Assembly: GCF_003149515.1 (NCBI RefSeq)
Contig: NZ_CP029145.1
Coordinates: 124,001 to 188,000, forward strand
From: Hymenobacter nivis
GTDB taxonomy: Bacteria; Bacteroidota; Bacteroidia; Cytophagales; Hymenobacteraceae
Direction: 5' to 3'
DNA: 64,000 bases
Within the stretch, counting starts at the first letter, position 1, and the number at the start of each line of letters is the position of its first letter. Under the pieces are notes generated by a model. It did no database searches. It saw only the letters and a list, made by a program, of their open reading frames with translations, and was not told where the DNA came from. The translations under genes were made by a program, and so were the position numbers. Of the stretch, positions 35,779 to 44,000 are shown piece after piece.

Positions 35779-37554
35779 ATGCCTTTTCCCGGCGTCACCC
35801 GCACGTTTGATATCCTGGCGTACCAGCTCGCCCAATTTCCGCAGCCACGCTGCCTGGTCGCCAAGCGCGCGGGGCAATGGGCCCCCAGCAGTACGCAGGA
35901 GGTCATGGAGGCGGTTGATCTGGTGAGCCGGGGCCTGCACGCGCTGGGCGTGGGCCGGGGCGACAAGGTGGCCATCGTGGCCCCAAGCTGCCCGGAATGG
36001 CTACTGGCCGACTTCGGCATCGCCCAGCTCGGGGCCGTGTCGGTGCCCATCTACCCGACCGTGACGGCCGAGGACTACCGCTTCATTTTGCAGGACGCGG
36101 CGGTACGGGTCGTGTTTGTGGCCGACGCCGAGCTGTACCACAACGTGCTGGCCGCCAGCGAAGATATGGGCCTGTCCGCCGCCCACGTCTTCACCTTCGA
36201 GCCGGTGCCGGGCGCACGGCCCTTCGCCGAATTGCAGGCGCTGGGCCGCGGCGTAGCGCCCGAGGCGCTGGCCCCGCTGAAAGCCGCCGTGCAACCCACC
36301 GATCTGCTCACGCTCATCTACACCTCCGGCACCACCGGCCGGCCCAAGGGCGTAATGCTCAGCCACGACAACGTGCTCAGCAACTGCCGCGCCATGTACG
36401 ATTTCATCCCCGCGGGCCCCGGCGAGCGGGTGCTGAGCGTGCTGCCCCTGGCCCACGTGCTGGAGCGCACGGGCACCTACCTGTTCATGCAGCTGGGCCT
36501 GGGCATCCACTTCGCCGAAAGCATCGGCGCGGTGGGCGACAACCTGCGTGAGGTGCAGCCCGTCACGTTCGTGGCCGTACCCCGCCTGCTCGAAAAAGTG
36601 TACGAAAAGATTACGGCGCAGGGCGCGCAGCTCGGCGGGGCCAAAAAGCGGCTCTTCGACTGGGCCGTGAACCTGGGCCTGCGCTTCGATCCGCAACGCA
36701 GCCTGGGGCCCTGGTACAACGCCCAGCTAGCCGTGGCCCGGCGGCTGGTGTTTGCCAAGTGGCAGGCGGCGCTGGGCGGGCACGTGAAGTGCATCATCGT
36801 GGGCGGCGGGGCCCTGCAACCGCGCCTGGCCCGGGTGTTCTGGGCGGCGGGCATCCACGTGATGGAAGGCTACGGCCTCACCGAAACCTCGCCCGTCATT
36901 AGCGCCTGCCGCTACGATAGCGCCAATAACATGCCCGGCACGGTGGGCCCCGTGCTGACCGGCGTGGAGGTAAAAATCGCGCCCGATGGCGAAATCCTCA
37001 CCCGCTCGCCCTCCGTGATGCTGGGCTACTATAACCGCCCCGACCTCACCGCCGAGGCCCTGGACGCCGACGGCTGGCTGCGCACCGGCGACATCGGCGA
37101 GTTCGTGAACGGGCGGTTTTTGAAGATTACCGACCGTAAAAAGGAGATGTTCAAAACCTCCGGCGGCAAGTACGTGGCCCCGCAGCGCATCGAGGCGCAG
37201 CTGCTGGAAGCCCCGCTCATCGAGCAGGTTATGGTGGTGGGCGACGGCCAGAAATTCGCCGGGGCCCTGCTGGTGCCCAACGCCGCCGCGCTGCTGGACT
37301 GGGCCCAAAGCCAGGGTCTCCTGGCTGGCTTGTCCGTAGATGAATTAGTGATCCAGGAGCCTGTGCAGCGCCTTTTCCACGAGCTGGTGCAGGCCTGCAA
37401 CGTCCAGTTTGCCCAGTGGGAGCAGGTGAAGAAAATTGCCCTCCTGCCCACGCCATGGACCGTAGAAAGCGGCGAGCTAACCCCCACTTTGAAGCTAAAG
37501 CGCAAAGTTATTACCCGGGCCAACGAGCCCGTAATCGCCGGCCTGTACCGCTAG
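35779..37554 (+). CDS. Long-chain fatty acid-CoA ligase (AMP-forming)
   Basis: A 591-residue ANL-superfamily adenylating enzyme that activates fatty acids to acyl-CoA at the inner membrane face. Motifs: P-loop LIYTSGTTGRPKGV (179-192), linker region GYGLTETSPVIS (about 363-374), GWLRTGDIGEF and the C-domain KITDRKKEMFKTSGGKYVAP. Length and the LPLAHVLERTGTY block fit the FAA1/long-chain clade. Monocistronic; ends at a strong terminator. Confidence 0.92.
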   Translation: MPFPGVTRTFDILAYQLAQFPQPRCLVAKRAGQWAPSSTQEVMEAVDLVSRGLHALGVGRGDKVAIVAPSCPEWLLADFGIAQLGAVSVPIYPTVTAEDYRFILQDAAVRVVFVADAELYHNVLAASEDMGLSAAHVFTFEPVPGARPFAELQALGRGVAPEALAPLKAAVQPTDLLTLIYTSGTTGRPKGVMLSHDNVLSNCRAMYDFIPAGPGERVLSVLPLAHVLERTGTYLFMQLGLGIHFAESIGAVGDNLREVQPVTFVAVPRLLEKVYEKITAQGAQLGGAKKRLFDWAVNLGLRFDPQRSLGPWYNAQLAVARRLVFAKWQAALGGHVKCIIVGGGALQPRLARVFWAAGIHVMEGYGLTETSPVISACRYDSANNMPGTVGPVLTGVEVKIAPDGEILTRSPSVMLGYYNRPDLTAEALDADGWLRTGDIGEFVNGRFLKITDRKKEMFKTSGGKYVAPQRIEAQLLEAPLIEQVMVVGDGQKFAGALLVPNAAALLDWAQSQGLLAGLSVDELVIQEPVQRLFHELVQACNVQFAQWEQVKKIALLPTPWTVESGELTPTLKLKRKVITRANEPVIAGLYR

Positions 37555-37575
37555 CCGGCCGGCCCAAAGCGCGCA

Positions 37576-37624
37576 AAAAGAGGGCCCCCACTCCGTAGCT
37601 TGTACGGGGCGGGGGCCCTTCTTT
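37576..37624. terminator. Bidirectional intrinsic terminator
   Basis: Arms AAGAGGGCCCCC and GGGGGCCCTTCTT with A-run and T-run at the two ends, between the convergent acyl-CoA ligase (+) and 37645 (-) genes. Contains the GGGCCCC motif common in this window. Confidence 0.75.
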
Positions 37625-37644
37625 ACGCGCTTTGCCGGAGCTAC

Positions 37645-38343
37645 TTACTCGGCTTCGGCCACGGCCTCATCGGCGTGCGTGGGGGCCTCATAGGTGTCAG
37701 CGTACTTGAAATCTTCGAGCCAGTAATCGGAGGCGATGACGTCGAACACGACGCTGGTAGCGGTTTTTTCGCTGGGCGCGATTTGCCAGAGTATGGACGG
37801 GGCTTCGGCGAAGGTGGTGCCGGCCAGCTGGTCGCCGAAGAGGCGGTGCAGCAGGGCGCTATCGGACAGGCCGGGGGCCAGCAGGCGCAGCAGCGGGGCG
37901 GCCGGGCTTTCGTCAAACACGGCCAGGTCGGCGCCGTCGGCGGCGGTCACTTTCACCTTGAACTCTACTGCCTGCGGACGGGGAAATTTGCCGTTGTAGG
38001 CTTCGTAGAGCAGTTGGGTGGCGTTGAAAAAGCCTTCGTGCAGCTCCAGGCGCGGGTTTTCCTCCCACAGCTTCTCGGTTTGGAGCTGATGGGCGAGCTG
38101 GTCAATCTGGCCTTCCGTCAACTCGTCGGCAAACAGGTACTCCAGCACGAGCTTGGCGGCATCGGCGGGCTCCAGGTCGGTGATGGACATCTGGCACATG
38201 GCCTTGAGCTCGGCGGCGGCGATTTCGTCGGGGTTGTCGTAGTCCATTTTGGCCAGCAGGGCCTTGTAATCGGCGTTGTCCCAGGCGGTGGGCAGCTCGG
38301 CGAGGTGCTGGAAGGAAAGGCGTTCGACGGTGAAATTTTGCAT
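37645..38343 (-). CDS. Conserved-looking protein of unknown function (232 aa)
   Basis: Cytoplasmic, acidic, 232 residues; no signal or membrane segment. Start chosen at 38343 (MQNFTVERLSFQHL); upstream codons to 38415 would add an unlikely hydrophobic leader. Mostly helical with many Leu/Ala and acidic residues, ending HADEAVAEAE. No domain recognised. Good codon structure and a shared terminator support a real gene. Overlaps nothing; the tricorn-like gene ends 139 bp upstream. Confidence 0.7.
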   Translation of the reverse strand: MQNFTVERLSFQHLAELPTAWDNADYKALLAKMDYDNPDEIAAAELKAMCQMSITDLEPADAAKLVLEYLFADELTEGQIDQLAHQLQTEKLWEENPRLELHEGFFNATQLLYEAYNGKFPRPQAVEFKVKVTAADGADLAVFDESPAAPLLRLLAPGLSDSALLHRLFGDQLAGTTFAEAPSILWQIAPSEKTATSVVFDVIASDYWLEDFKYADTYEAPTHADEAVAEAE

Positions 38344-38444
38344 CGTAAAAAGAAATAAGGAGCCAATAAGCTGAACTTGTTTACGGCAAATACCTGGCAA
38401 CAACCGAAACCCCATGGCCTTTTTCCCCCGGGGCCCCCAGCCTT

Positions 38445-38473
38445 GTAGCTTGGACTCGCAGAGTCCAAGCTAC
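38445..38473. repeat. Perfect 13-bp-arm palindrome
   Basis: GTAGCTTGGACTC, loop GCA, GAGTCCAAGCTAC. Just downstream of the tricorn-like stop (minus strand). No T-run, so terminator function is uncertain; possibly another dispersed palindrome class. Confidence 0.75.
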
Positions 38474-38481
38474 ACAACGTT

Positions 38482-41400
38482 CTAACGCTTGGCGGGTAGC
38501 TGGCCGAGCAGCTCGCGCACGGCAGTATCGAGCTGAGCGTCCTGGTTTTGGTAGCTGGCGCCCACGGGATTGCTCACGGGCACGTCGACGGGGCGCGGGT
38601 TCATTTCCATGACTTTGCCGTCGCGCACGGCCCGGATGGTGCTGCTGGGCAGGCGCAGACTGGAGCCGTCGAGCAGCGAAACGTTGGAGGTGAAGATGAT
38701 CCAGCCGCCGGTGGGCTCGCCCACGATTTTGCCCAGCTGCCCCGCCCGGTAGCCCTCGCTGAAATCCTCCGCGTCGGAGAGCGAGTGCTGGTTGGTGACG
38801 AGCACCGTGGGCATCTCCAGGGCGCGCTGGCCCAGGGCCCCGCGGGCCAGCACGGGTTGCGGCCGGCTGCGGCTGCTCATGGTGAGGTAGCTGCGGCGCG
38901 CGAGCACGTCGATGGCGTACACGTTCACAAAGCCGCCGTTGTTGTTGCGCACGTCCACCACCACGCCGTCGCGGCCCAGGTTCTCGGTGTCGAGGTCCAG
39001 GTACAGCTGCGCCAGGGCCCCGGCCGACATGTCGAACATGTGCACGTAGCCCAGGCGGCCGCCGCTGGCCTTGGCCACGTAGGCGCGGCGCTCCTCCACC
39101 CACTGGCGGTAGTCGAGGGCCTTTTCGGTGTCGCGGCTCAGCGGGCGCACCACCACGTCGCGGGTGGTGGCGGGGGCCCCGGCGGGCGCGGCGCGGCGGT
39201 TTTTCTTGCTTTTAGTAACGGCAGCAGGCTGCAAATCGGCCGCAGTGGCGGCGGTGGCGCTGCGCACGCGCAGGGTTACGCGGCGGCCTACTTTGTATTG
39301 CAGCAGCTCGTCGAGGTTGGTGCGCGGGCCAATGGCCTGGCCGTCCACGGCCAGCAGCTCGTCGCCGGGGCGCAGGCCGGCCAGGGCCCCGGCGCCCAGC
39401 GGCAGCACCGCTACGATGCGCAGGCGGCCGCTCTGCTCGTACTCGGCGGCGTCGAAGCGCAGGCCGAGGCGGCCGGTGGCGGGCGGCACGGCCCCGCCAG
39501 TGGCCGGCGCGGGGTTCATGCCCGAGTGCGAGGCGTTTAGCTCGCCAATCATCAGGTTGGTCAGGCGGCGGGCCTCTTCGGGCGTGCGGGCTCCGGCCAC
39601 CAGCGGCGCGAATTGGGCGCGCTGGGCAGCCCAGTCTACGCCGTCGAAGGTCGAGTCGTTGAAGAAGTCGCGCAGGCGCGTCCAGGCCTCGTCGAACACG
39701 GCCATTTTCTCCTGCTCGAAGTCCACGTCCATCTCCGCCGTCACGGCCACGGTGCGGGGCGCGGGGCCCTTGGCGGCTTCCAGGGGCACCACTTTGATGA
39801 CGCCCTGGTCGAGGTAGTAGATTTCCTTGCTGTTGGGCGCAAACTGGGCGTCGCGCTTGGCGCCGGTGGTAGAGGTGAGCTGGCGCACCACGGCGGGCTC
39901 CTTGCTTAATTCATCGAGTGGGAAAACGTACAGGTTCGACTGCCCGGCGGCCGAAGCCGTGAGCAGCAGCCACTTGCCGTCGGGGCTGATGGTGTGGCTG
40001 CCTACGTTCACGCCCACCGGCAGCAGGCTTAGCCGCCGCCGAATGTCGGCAAATACGATGCTGACCGGGGCCCCCGCCCGGCCGCTGCGGCCGCCGGCCA
40101 GGGCCCCCGCGCCGCCCTTCGCGCCGGCCGAATCGACGCCCGGCAGCGTGGCCGGGCGCTTGGGGCTAGCGGGCTTTATCACCGGGTCGGTGTTGCGGCC
40201 GGGTAGGCCGGGGCTGGGGGCGGGCTGCTCCCGAAACAGGTCGCGGAACTGGTCTTCGCGGAAGCGCGGGGTGCGCGGCTGCAAGTCCACGCGGGCCAGC
40301 TGGGCATCTTCCGTGCGCTGGCCGGTGTCGAAGAGCAGGTACTTGCCGTCGGGGCTCCACGAGAGGGAGTTGCTGTTGCCGTTGCCCAAGAAGCTCACTG
40401 CCTGCGCCTTGCCGCCCGCCGCCGGCACCACCGATACGTTGGTGAAGCTGCGCGTGCCGCCGCTCATAAACGCCAGCCACTTGCCGTCGGGGGCCCAAAC
40501 CAAGGGCCGTTCGGCGCTCAGCGGGGGCCGCCCAAACTGGCCGGTGGCCACCAGGCGCTCCTGCCCGGTAGCCAGGTCCAGCACCCGCAGCTCGCGGGCG
40601 TCGCGCTCAAAGGCCAGCTGCTTGCCATCGGGCGAAAAGCAGGGAAACGCATCGGCGCGGGCGGCGTTGGTGAGGCGCGTTTCCTTGTCGGTGCCGAAGT
40701 CGTAGCTGTAGAAATGAGCTGGCCCGTCGCGCTCTGAGGCGTACACCACGCGGCGGCTGTTGGGAGCCCACACCACGTCGGATTCGGCCGTGGGCGTGGC
40801 CGAGAGGCGGGTGGCCTCGCCGCCATCAGCGGCCGACGCGGCAAATACTTCGCCATGCGCCACGAAGGCCACCTTGGTGCCGTCGGGCGAGAGTGCCAGT
40901 TCCTGCCAGCGGTCGGTGAAGCGCAGGCGCTCGGTGGCCGGGCCGGCCGGGGCCCCGCGCCGCCGCACGGGCACGGCGCGGGCCTGGCCGGTGGTGGGGT
41001 CGAGGGTCCAGAGCTGGAAGTTGCGCTCGAAGGCGATGAGCTTTCCATCATAGGAAATACTGGGCCACAGCACCCGCCCGTCGGTAAAGTTGGTGACGGT
41101 TCGGGCCGCGGCGGGGCCCCCGGCGGGGTTCAGCACCCAGATGTTTTCGGGCCCGTTGCGGTCCGATACGTAGTAGAGTTGCTGGCCGCCCGCGCCCCAC
41201 ATCGGCCAGAGCTGCTTGGCGCCGCCGGGCGTCAGGGCCTCGTAGGTGGGGGCCCCGGGGCCCTCGCGCCGCAGCCAGATTTCGGACTCGTCCAGGTGGC
41301 TGTGGCCATGGCGCCACCACTGGCTGGCCGCAATGCCGCGCGCCGCAAAGGCCACGCGGCGCCCGTCGGGGCTGGGCGCGGCGTAAAACTCGTTCACGTA

Positions 41401-41952
41401 GCGGTCGGCGCTCACGGGCGTGGGCGTGCCCCCGGCGGCGGGCAGCCGGTACAGGTCGTTCATGCCCGCAATGTCGTGGCTGGTGGAGCTGTAGTACAGC
41501 CACTTGCCGTCGGCCGACCAGTTATCGAGCTGGTCGGGCGCATCGTCAAACGTGAGGCGGCGCAGCTCCCCGGTTTCCAGGGCCAGCACATATACGTCGC
41601 CGTTGCCGGTGCGCGTGCTCACAAAGGCCACCGAACGGCCATCGGGCGAGTACAGCGGGCGGCTCTCGGTGGCGGGGTGGGCTACCAGCAGCCGGGCCTC
41701 GCCGCCGGCTACCGGCACTGTCCAAATATCACCGCCCGACACAAAGGCCAGCTCCTGGCGGTCGGGCGAAACCGCCGGCTCGGAGAAGTAGGGCACGGGC
41801 GCGGGCGCCGGGGCGGCCGGGGCCCCTAGCGGCGGCAGGGCTAGCAGGAACGGGAGGAAAAGTGCTTTCAAGGGAAATGGCGTGAGGTTGGTACGGGCAG
41901 CTGGCACAGCGCCGGGCACGGCGCTGGGGGATTTTAATGGGCCGAATATCAA
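38482..41952 (-). CDS. Tricorn-like S41 family protease (propeller-PDZ-S41)
   Basis: A 1156-residue exported protease resembling archaeal tricorn. Residues about 50-610 are WD40/TolB-type propeller repeats (YSPDGRSVAFVSTRTGNGDV, WSPDGKYLLFDTG). A linker with Pro/Ala-rich sequence follows, then the tricorn C1 region, a PDZ domain (GLRPGDELLAVDGQAIG) and the S41 catalytic core with GVVVDVRNNNGGFVNV and NQHSLSDAEDFSEGY containing the expected nucleophile Ser. ATG at 41952 is reported, but an in-frame TTG at 41871 opens exactly on the signal-like MKALFLPFLLALPPLGAPA and may be the real start. Confidence 0.88.
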   Translation of the reverse strand: MIFGPLKSPSAVPGAVPAARTNLTPFPLKALFLPFLLALPPLGAPAAPAPAPVPYFSEPAVSPDRQELAFVSGGDIWTVPVAGGEARLLVAHPATESRPLYSPDGRSVAFVSTRTGNGDVYVLALETGELRRLTFDDAPDQLDNWSADGKWLYYSSTSHDIAGMNDLYRLPAAGGTPTPVSADRYVNEFYAAPSPDGRRVAFAARGIAASQWWRHGHSHLDESEIWLRREGPGAPTYEALTPGGAKQLWPMWGAGGQQLYYVSDRNGPENIWVLNPAGGPAAARTVTNFTDGRVLWPSISYDGKLIAFERNFQLWTLDPTTGQARAVPVRRRGAPAGPATERLRFTDRWQELALSPDGTKVAFVAHGEVFAASAADGGEATRLSATPTAESDVVWAPNSRRVVYASERDGPAHFYSYDFGTDKETRLTNAARADAFPCFSPDGKQLAFERDARELRVLDLATGQERLVATGQFGRPPLSAERPLVWAPDGKWLAFMSGGTRSFTNVSVVPAAGGKAQAVSFLGNGNSNSLSWSPDGKYLLFDTGQRTEDAQLARVDLQPRTPRFREDQFRDLFREQPAPSPGLPGRNTDPVIKPASPKRPATLPGVDSAGAKGGAGALAGGRSGRAGAPVSIVFADIRRRLSLLPVGVNVGSHTISPDGKWLLLTASAAGQSNLYVFPLDELSKEPAVVRQLTSTTGAKRDAQFAPNSKEIYYLDQGVIKVVPLEAAKGPAPRTVAVTAEMDVDFEQEKMAVFDEAWTRLRDFFNDSTFDGVDWAAQRAQFAPLVAGARTPEEARRLTNLMIGELNASHSGMNPAPATGGAVPPATGRLGLRFDAAEYEQSGRLRIVAVLPLGAGALAGLRPGDELLAVDGQAIGPRTNLDELLQYKVGRRVTLRVRSATAATAADLQPAAVTKSKKNRRAAPAGAPATTRDVVVRPLSRDTEKALDYRQWVEERRAYVAKASGGRLGYVHMFDMSAGALAQLYLDLDTENLGRDGVVVDVRNNNGGFVNVYAIDVLARRSYLTMSSRSRPQPVLARGALGQRALEMPTVLVTNQHSLSDAEDFSEGYRAGQLGKIVGEPTGGWIIFTSNVSLLDGSSLRLPSSTIRAVRDGKVMEMNPRPVDVPVSNPVGASYQNQDAQLDTAVRELLGQLPAKR

Positions 41953-42033
41953 CCCTAAAAGCGCCGCGAGTGCAAATAATCCCCTAAAAAAGTCAGTGCC
42001 GGGCTGTTACAGGTTCTCTGCCGCCTGCGGGCG

Positions 42034-43611
42034 CTACAGTTTCACCAGCTTTTTTACCACGGTGCGCTGGGCGAAGCGCAGCTCGACCACGTACACACCC
42101 GCGGCCAGGCCGGCCACTTCCACCGGCGCTTCGCGGGCGGGGTCGGCCACCGTTTGGCCGAGCACTTTGCGCCCCACCGCGTCGTACACCGCCAGCGCGT
42201 AGGGCAGGGCGCACGGGCCGGGCTGCCGCACCCGGAAAGTTGCGGTGGCCGGGTTGGGAAACACGGTGGCTTGCGCCGGGTCGCAGGCCGTATCTGCCGG
42301 CGCGGGCTCCCGGCCATTGAAGTAGTGCTGCATGAAATTGGGCAGGCCCCCCGTGCCGTCGCGCCCGACGAAATCGAAGCGCTGGGCGCGCACGTCGCAG
42401 GCAAAGCCCCGGGCGTTGGGCCGGTTGATGACGTAAAACACGTTGGCGGCGTCGCCGGGCAGCGCGCCGGGGCCCTGGTAGCCGCTGGCCCCGTACATGC
42501 GCCCGTCGGGGCCGTTTTGCAGTAGGTAAACGAATTCGTCCAGTACCGTGGAACTGATGTTGGTGGCCGGATTACCCGCCACGATGCTCTGGCCCGACGC
42601 CGCAATGGCGGCCCCATCGCCGGCCTGCAAATCAAACTGGGTGATGACGTTACGGCCCGGGCCGTTTGGTGTCCGGCGGAAGTCCGGCACGTAGAGCTTA
42701 GTATTATCGGGGGAGAAGCAGGGGCTGTTGGCGTCCATCAAGGGCCCCAGGCTCAAGTAGTTGGACACGGCCCCGGTGGCGGGGTCAAAATCAAACAGCC
42801 CCAGGGGCGGACGGGTACCCGAGCTGGTGACGTGGCCGAAGGCCAGCTTGCGGCCGTTGGGTGCGGCCTGCATCGCCCCGCTTACTTGGTCCTGGAAGTA
42901 GCTAAAGCTTTTCGCTATGGTATCGGCCGGCTCCACGGGGCCCACCGCGTAGCGCGCGGCCGGCCCCACCCCCGCGGCCGTGACGGGGTACACCACAAAG
43001 GCGTTGCTCAGCCATTCGTGGCACAGCACCCAGTAGTCGCGGCCGTTGGCGTGGCGCACGGCCGTCAGCTTTTCGGTGAGCCCGGTGGCCAGGCGGCGGT
43101 TTTTGGTTTCCGGCACCACGTCGCCCAGCCCGTTGTTGCGCCGCATATCTACCTGCGAATAAGCGAGCGAGCTGGCGTAGGTAGCCGCTGGCACAGTGCT
43201 GGGGGGTATGCCTTTGCCCGCCCGCAGCGTGAACAAGTAGTAGCCCGCCGCGTCGCCCGGCACGGGCACCAGCAGGGCCCCCTGGGTGGCGTAGGAAGGG
43301 GACGGGGTGGGCGCATCGGGAAACAGCGACCCCCACAAGCCGCTGCCGTTGGGCATCACGCGGTGGTCGCGGCCCCATACCCGCCCGCCGTCGGAGTACA
43401 GCCGCAGCTGCCCGGTGGCCGGGTCGGAGAGCACCGTGCTGGCGTCAAACGCCGTCATCTGGCCGTCGAGCAGTACCTGCGGGGCCCCGGCGCGGAAAGT
43501 AAACCCGGCCCTTTCGTTGAAATACCAGTTGTCGGCTTCGTGCTGGGCCCAGGCCCGCGAGCTGCCCAGGAGCAGCAGCAAAACCCAGGCAAGTATTTTG
43601 GCGGCTGGCAT
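42034..43611 (-). CDS. Secreted propeller-like protein with T9SS C-terminal sorting domain
   Basis: A 525-residue protein exported by the type IX secretion system. The start at 43611 gives the signal MPAAKILAWVLLLLLGSSRA; a longer frame from 43650 adds basic residues. The N-terminal block (NWYFNERAGFTFRAGAPQVL, DPATGQLRLYSDGGRVWGRD) is the common start of Bacteroidota propeller-like cargo. The C-terminal about 75 residues (ATVFPNPATATFRVRQPG ... LAAGVYVVEL ... TVVKKLVKL) form a type A sorting domain. A -7 box lies upstream at 43715-43722. Cargo function unknown. Confidence 0.9.
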   Translation of the reverse strand: MPAAKILAWVLLLLLGSSRAWAQHEADNWYFNERAGFTFRAGAPQVLLDGQMTAFDASTVLSDPATGQLRLYSDGGRVWGRDHRVMPNGSGLWGSLFPDAPTPSPSYATQGALLVPVPGDAAGYYLFTLRAGKGIPPSTVPAATYASSLAYSQVDMRRNNGLGDVVPETKNRRLATGLTEKLTAVRHANGRDYWVLCHEWLSNAFVVYPVTAAGVGPAARYAVGPVEPADTIAKSFSYFQDQVSGAMQAAPNGRKLAFGHVTSSGTRPPLGLFDFDPATGAVSNYLSLGPLMDANSPCFSPDNTKLYVPDFRRTPNGPGRNVITQFDLQAGDGAAIAASGQSIVAGNPATNISSTVLDEFVYLLQNGPDGRMYGASGYQGPGALPGDAANVFYVINRPNARGFACDVRAQRFDFVGRDGTGGLPNFMQHYFNGREPAPADTACDPAQATVFPNPATATFRVRQPGPCALPYALAVYDAVGRKVLGQTVADPAREAPVEVAGLAAGVYVVELRFAQRTVVKKLVKL

Positions 43612-43714
43612 GGCGGAACGGGTAGTAAGAAAAGGGTTGCGCCGCCGCATTTGCCTCTTAAATGGCCGGCCAATAGTAAATATAGCGGCAGCTGTTGGTT
43701 ATTAAGTAGTCGCG

Positions 43715-43722
43715 CAAAAGTA
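43715..43722 (-). promoter_or_regulatory. Candidate Bacteroidota -7 promoter box for the T9SS cargo gene
   Basis: TACTTTTG on the minus strand, matching TAnnTTTG, about 104 bp upstream of the 43611 start. Same octamer as upstream of SusC. The -33 box is not clear. Confidence 0.5.
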
Positions 43723-43737
43723 ACCGTAGCAAAAAAG

Positions 43738-43830
43738 GCGGTCATGCTGAGCGCAGTCGAAGCATCTCTATCGCAATAGTAATTATTTACTTACGAGATA
43801 GAGATGCTTCGACTGCGCTCAGCATGACGT
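43738..43830. repeat. Family A palindromic element, copy A6
   Basis: Near-perfect: GTCATGCTGAGCGCAGTCGA at left and TCGACTGCGCTCAGCATGAC at right with an AT-rich loop. The cleanest copy in the window and useful as the family reference. Confidence 0.9.
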
Positions 43831-43963
43831 TCAATTCAATACGCTTACTTACGCGTGAGTACTTAGTCAAGGATTTACAAACCTGCTACTAACTAGCCGT
43901 CCGGCACCGGGCACGCCCCGGAGAGCGCCGGCCAGGGAACCGCAGGGAAGCGCCAACTTCTGC

Positions 43964-43992
43964 AAAAAGCCCCGGCCGTTAGGGCCCCGGGG
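43964..43992 (-). terminator. Probable terminator of the AsmA-like gene
   Basis: On the minus strand a CCCCGG/CCGGGG stem is followed by CTTTTT, just past the stop at 44001. The loop is GC-rich and the stem short. Confidence 0.5.
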
Positions 43993-44000
43993 GGCCTACT

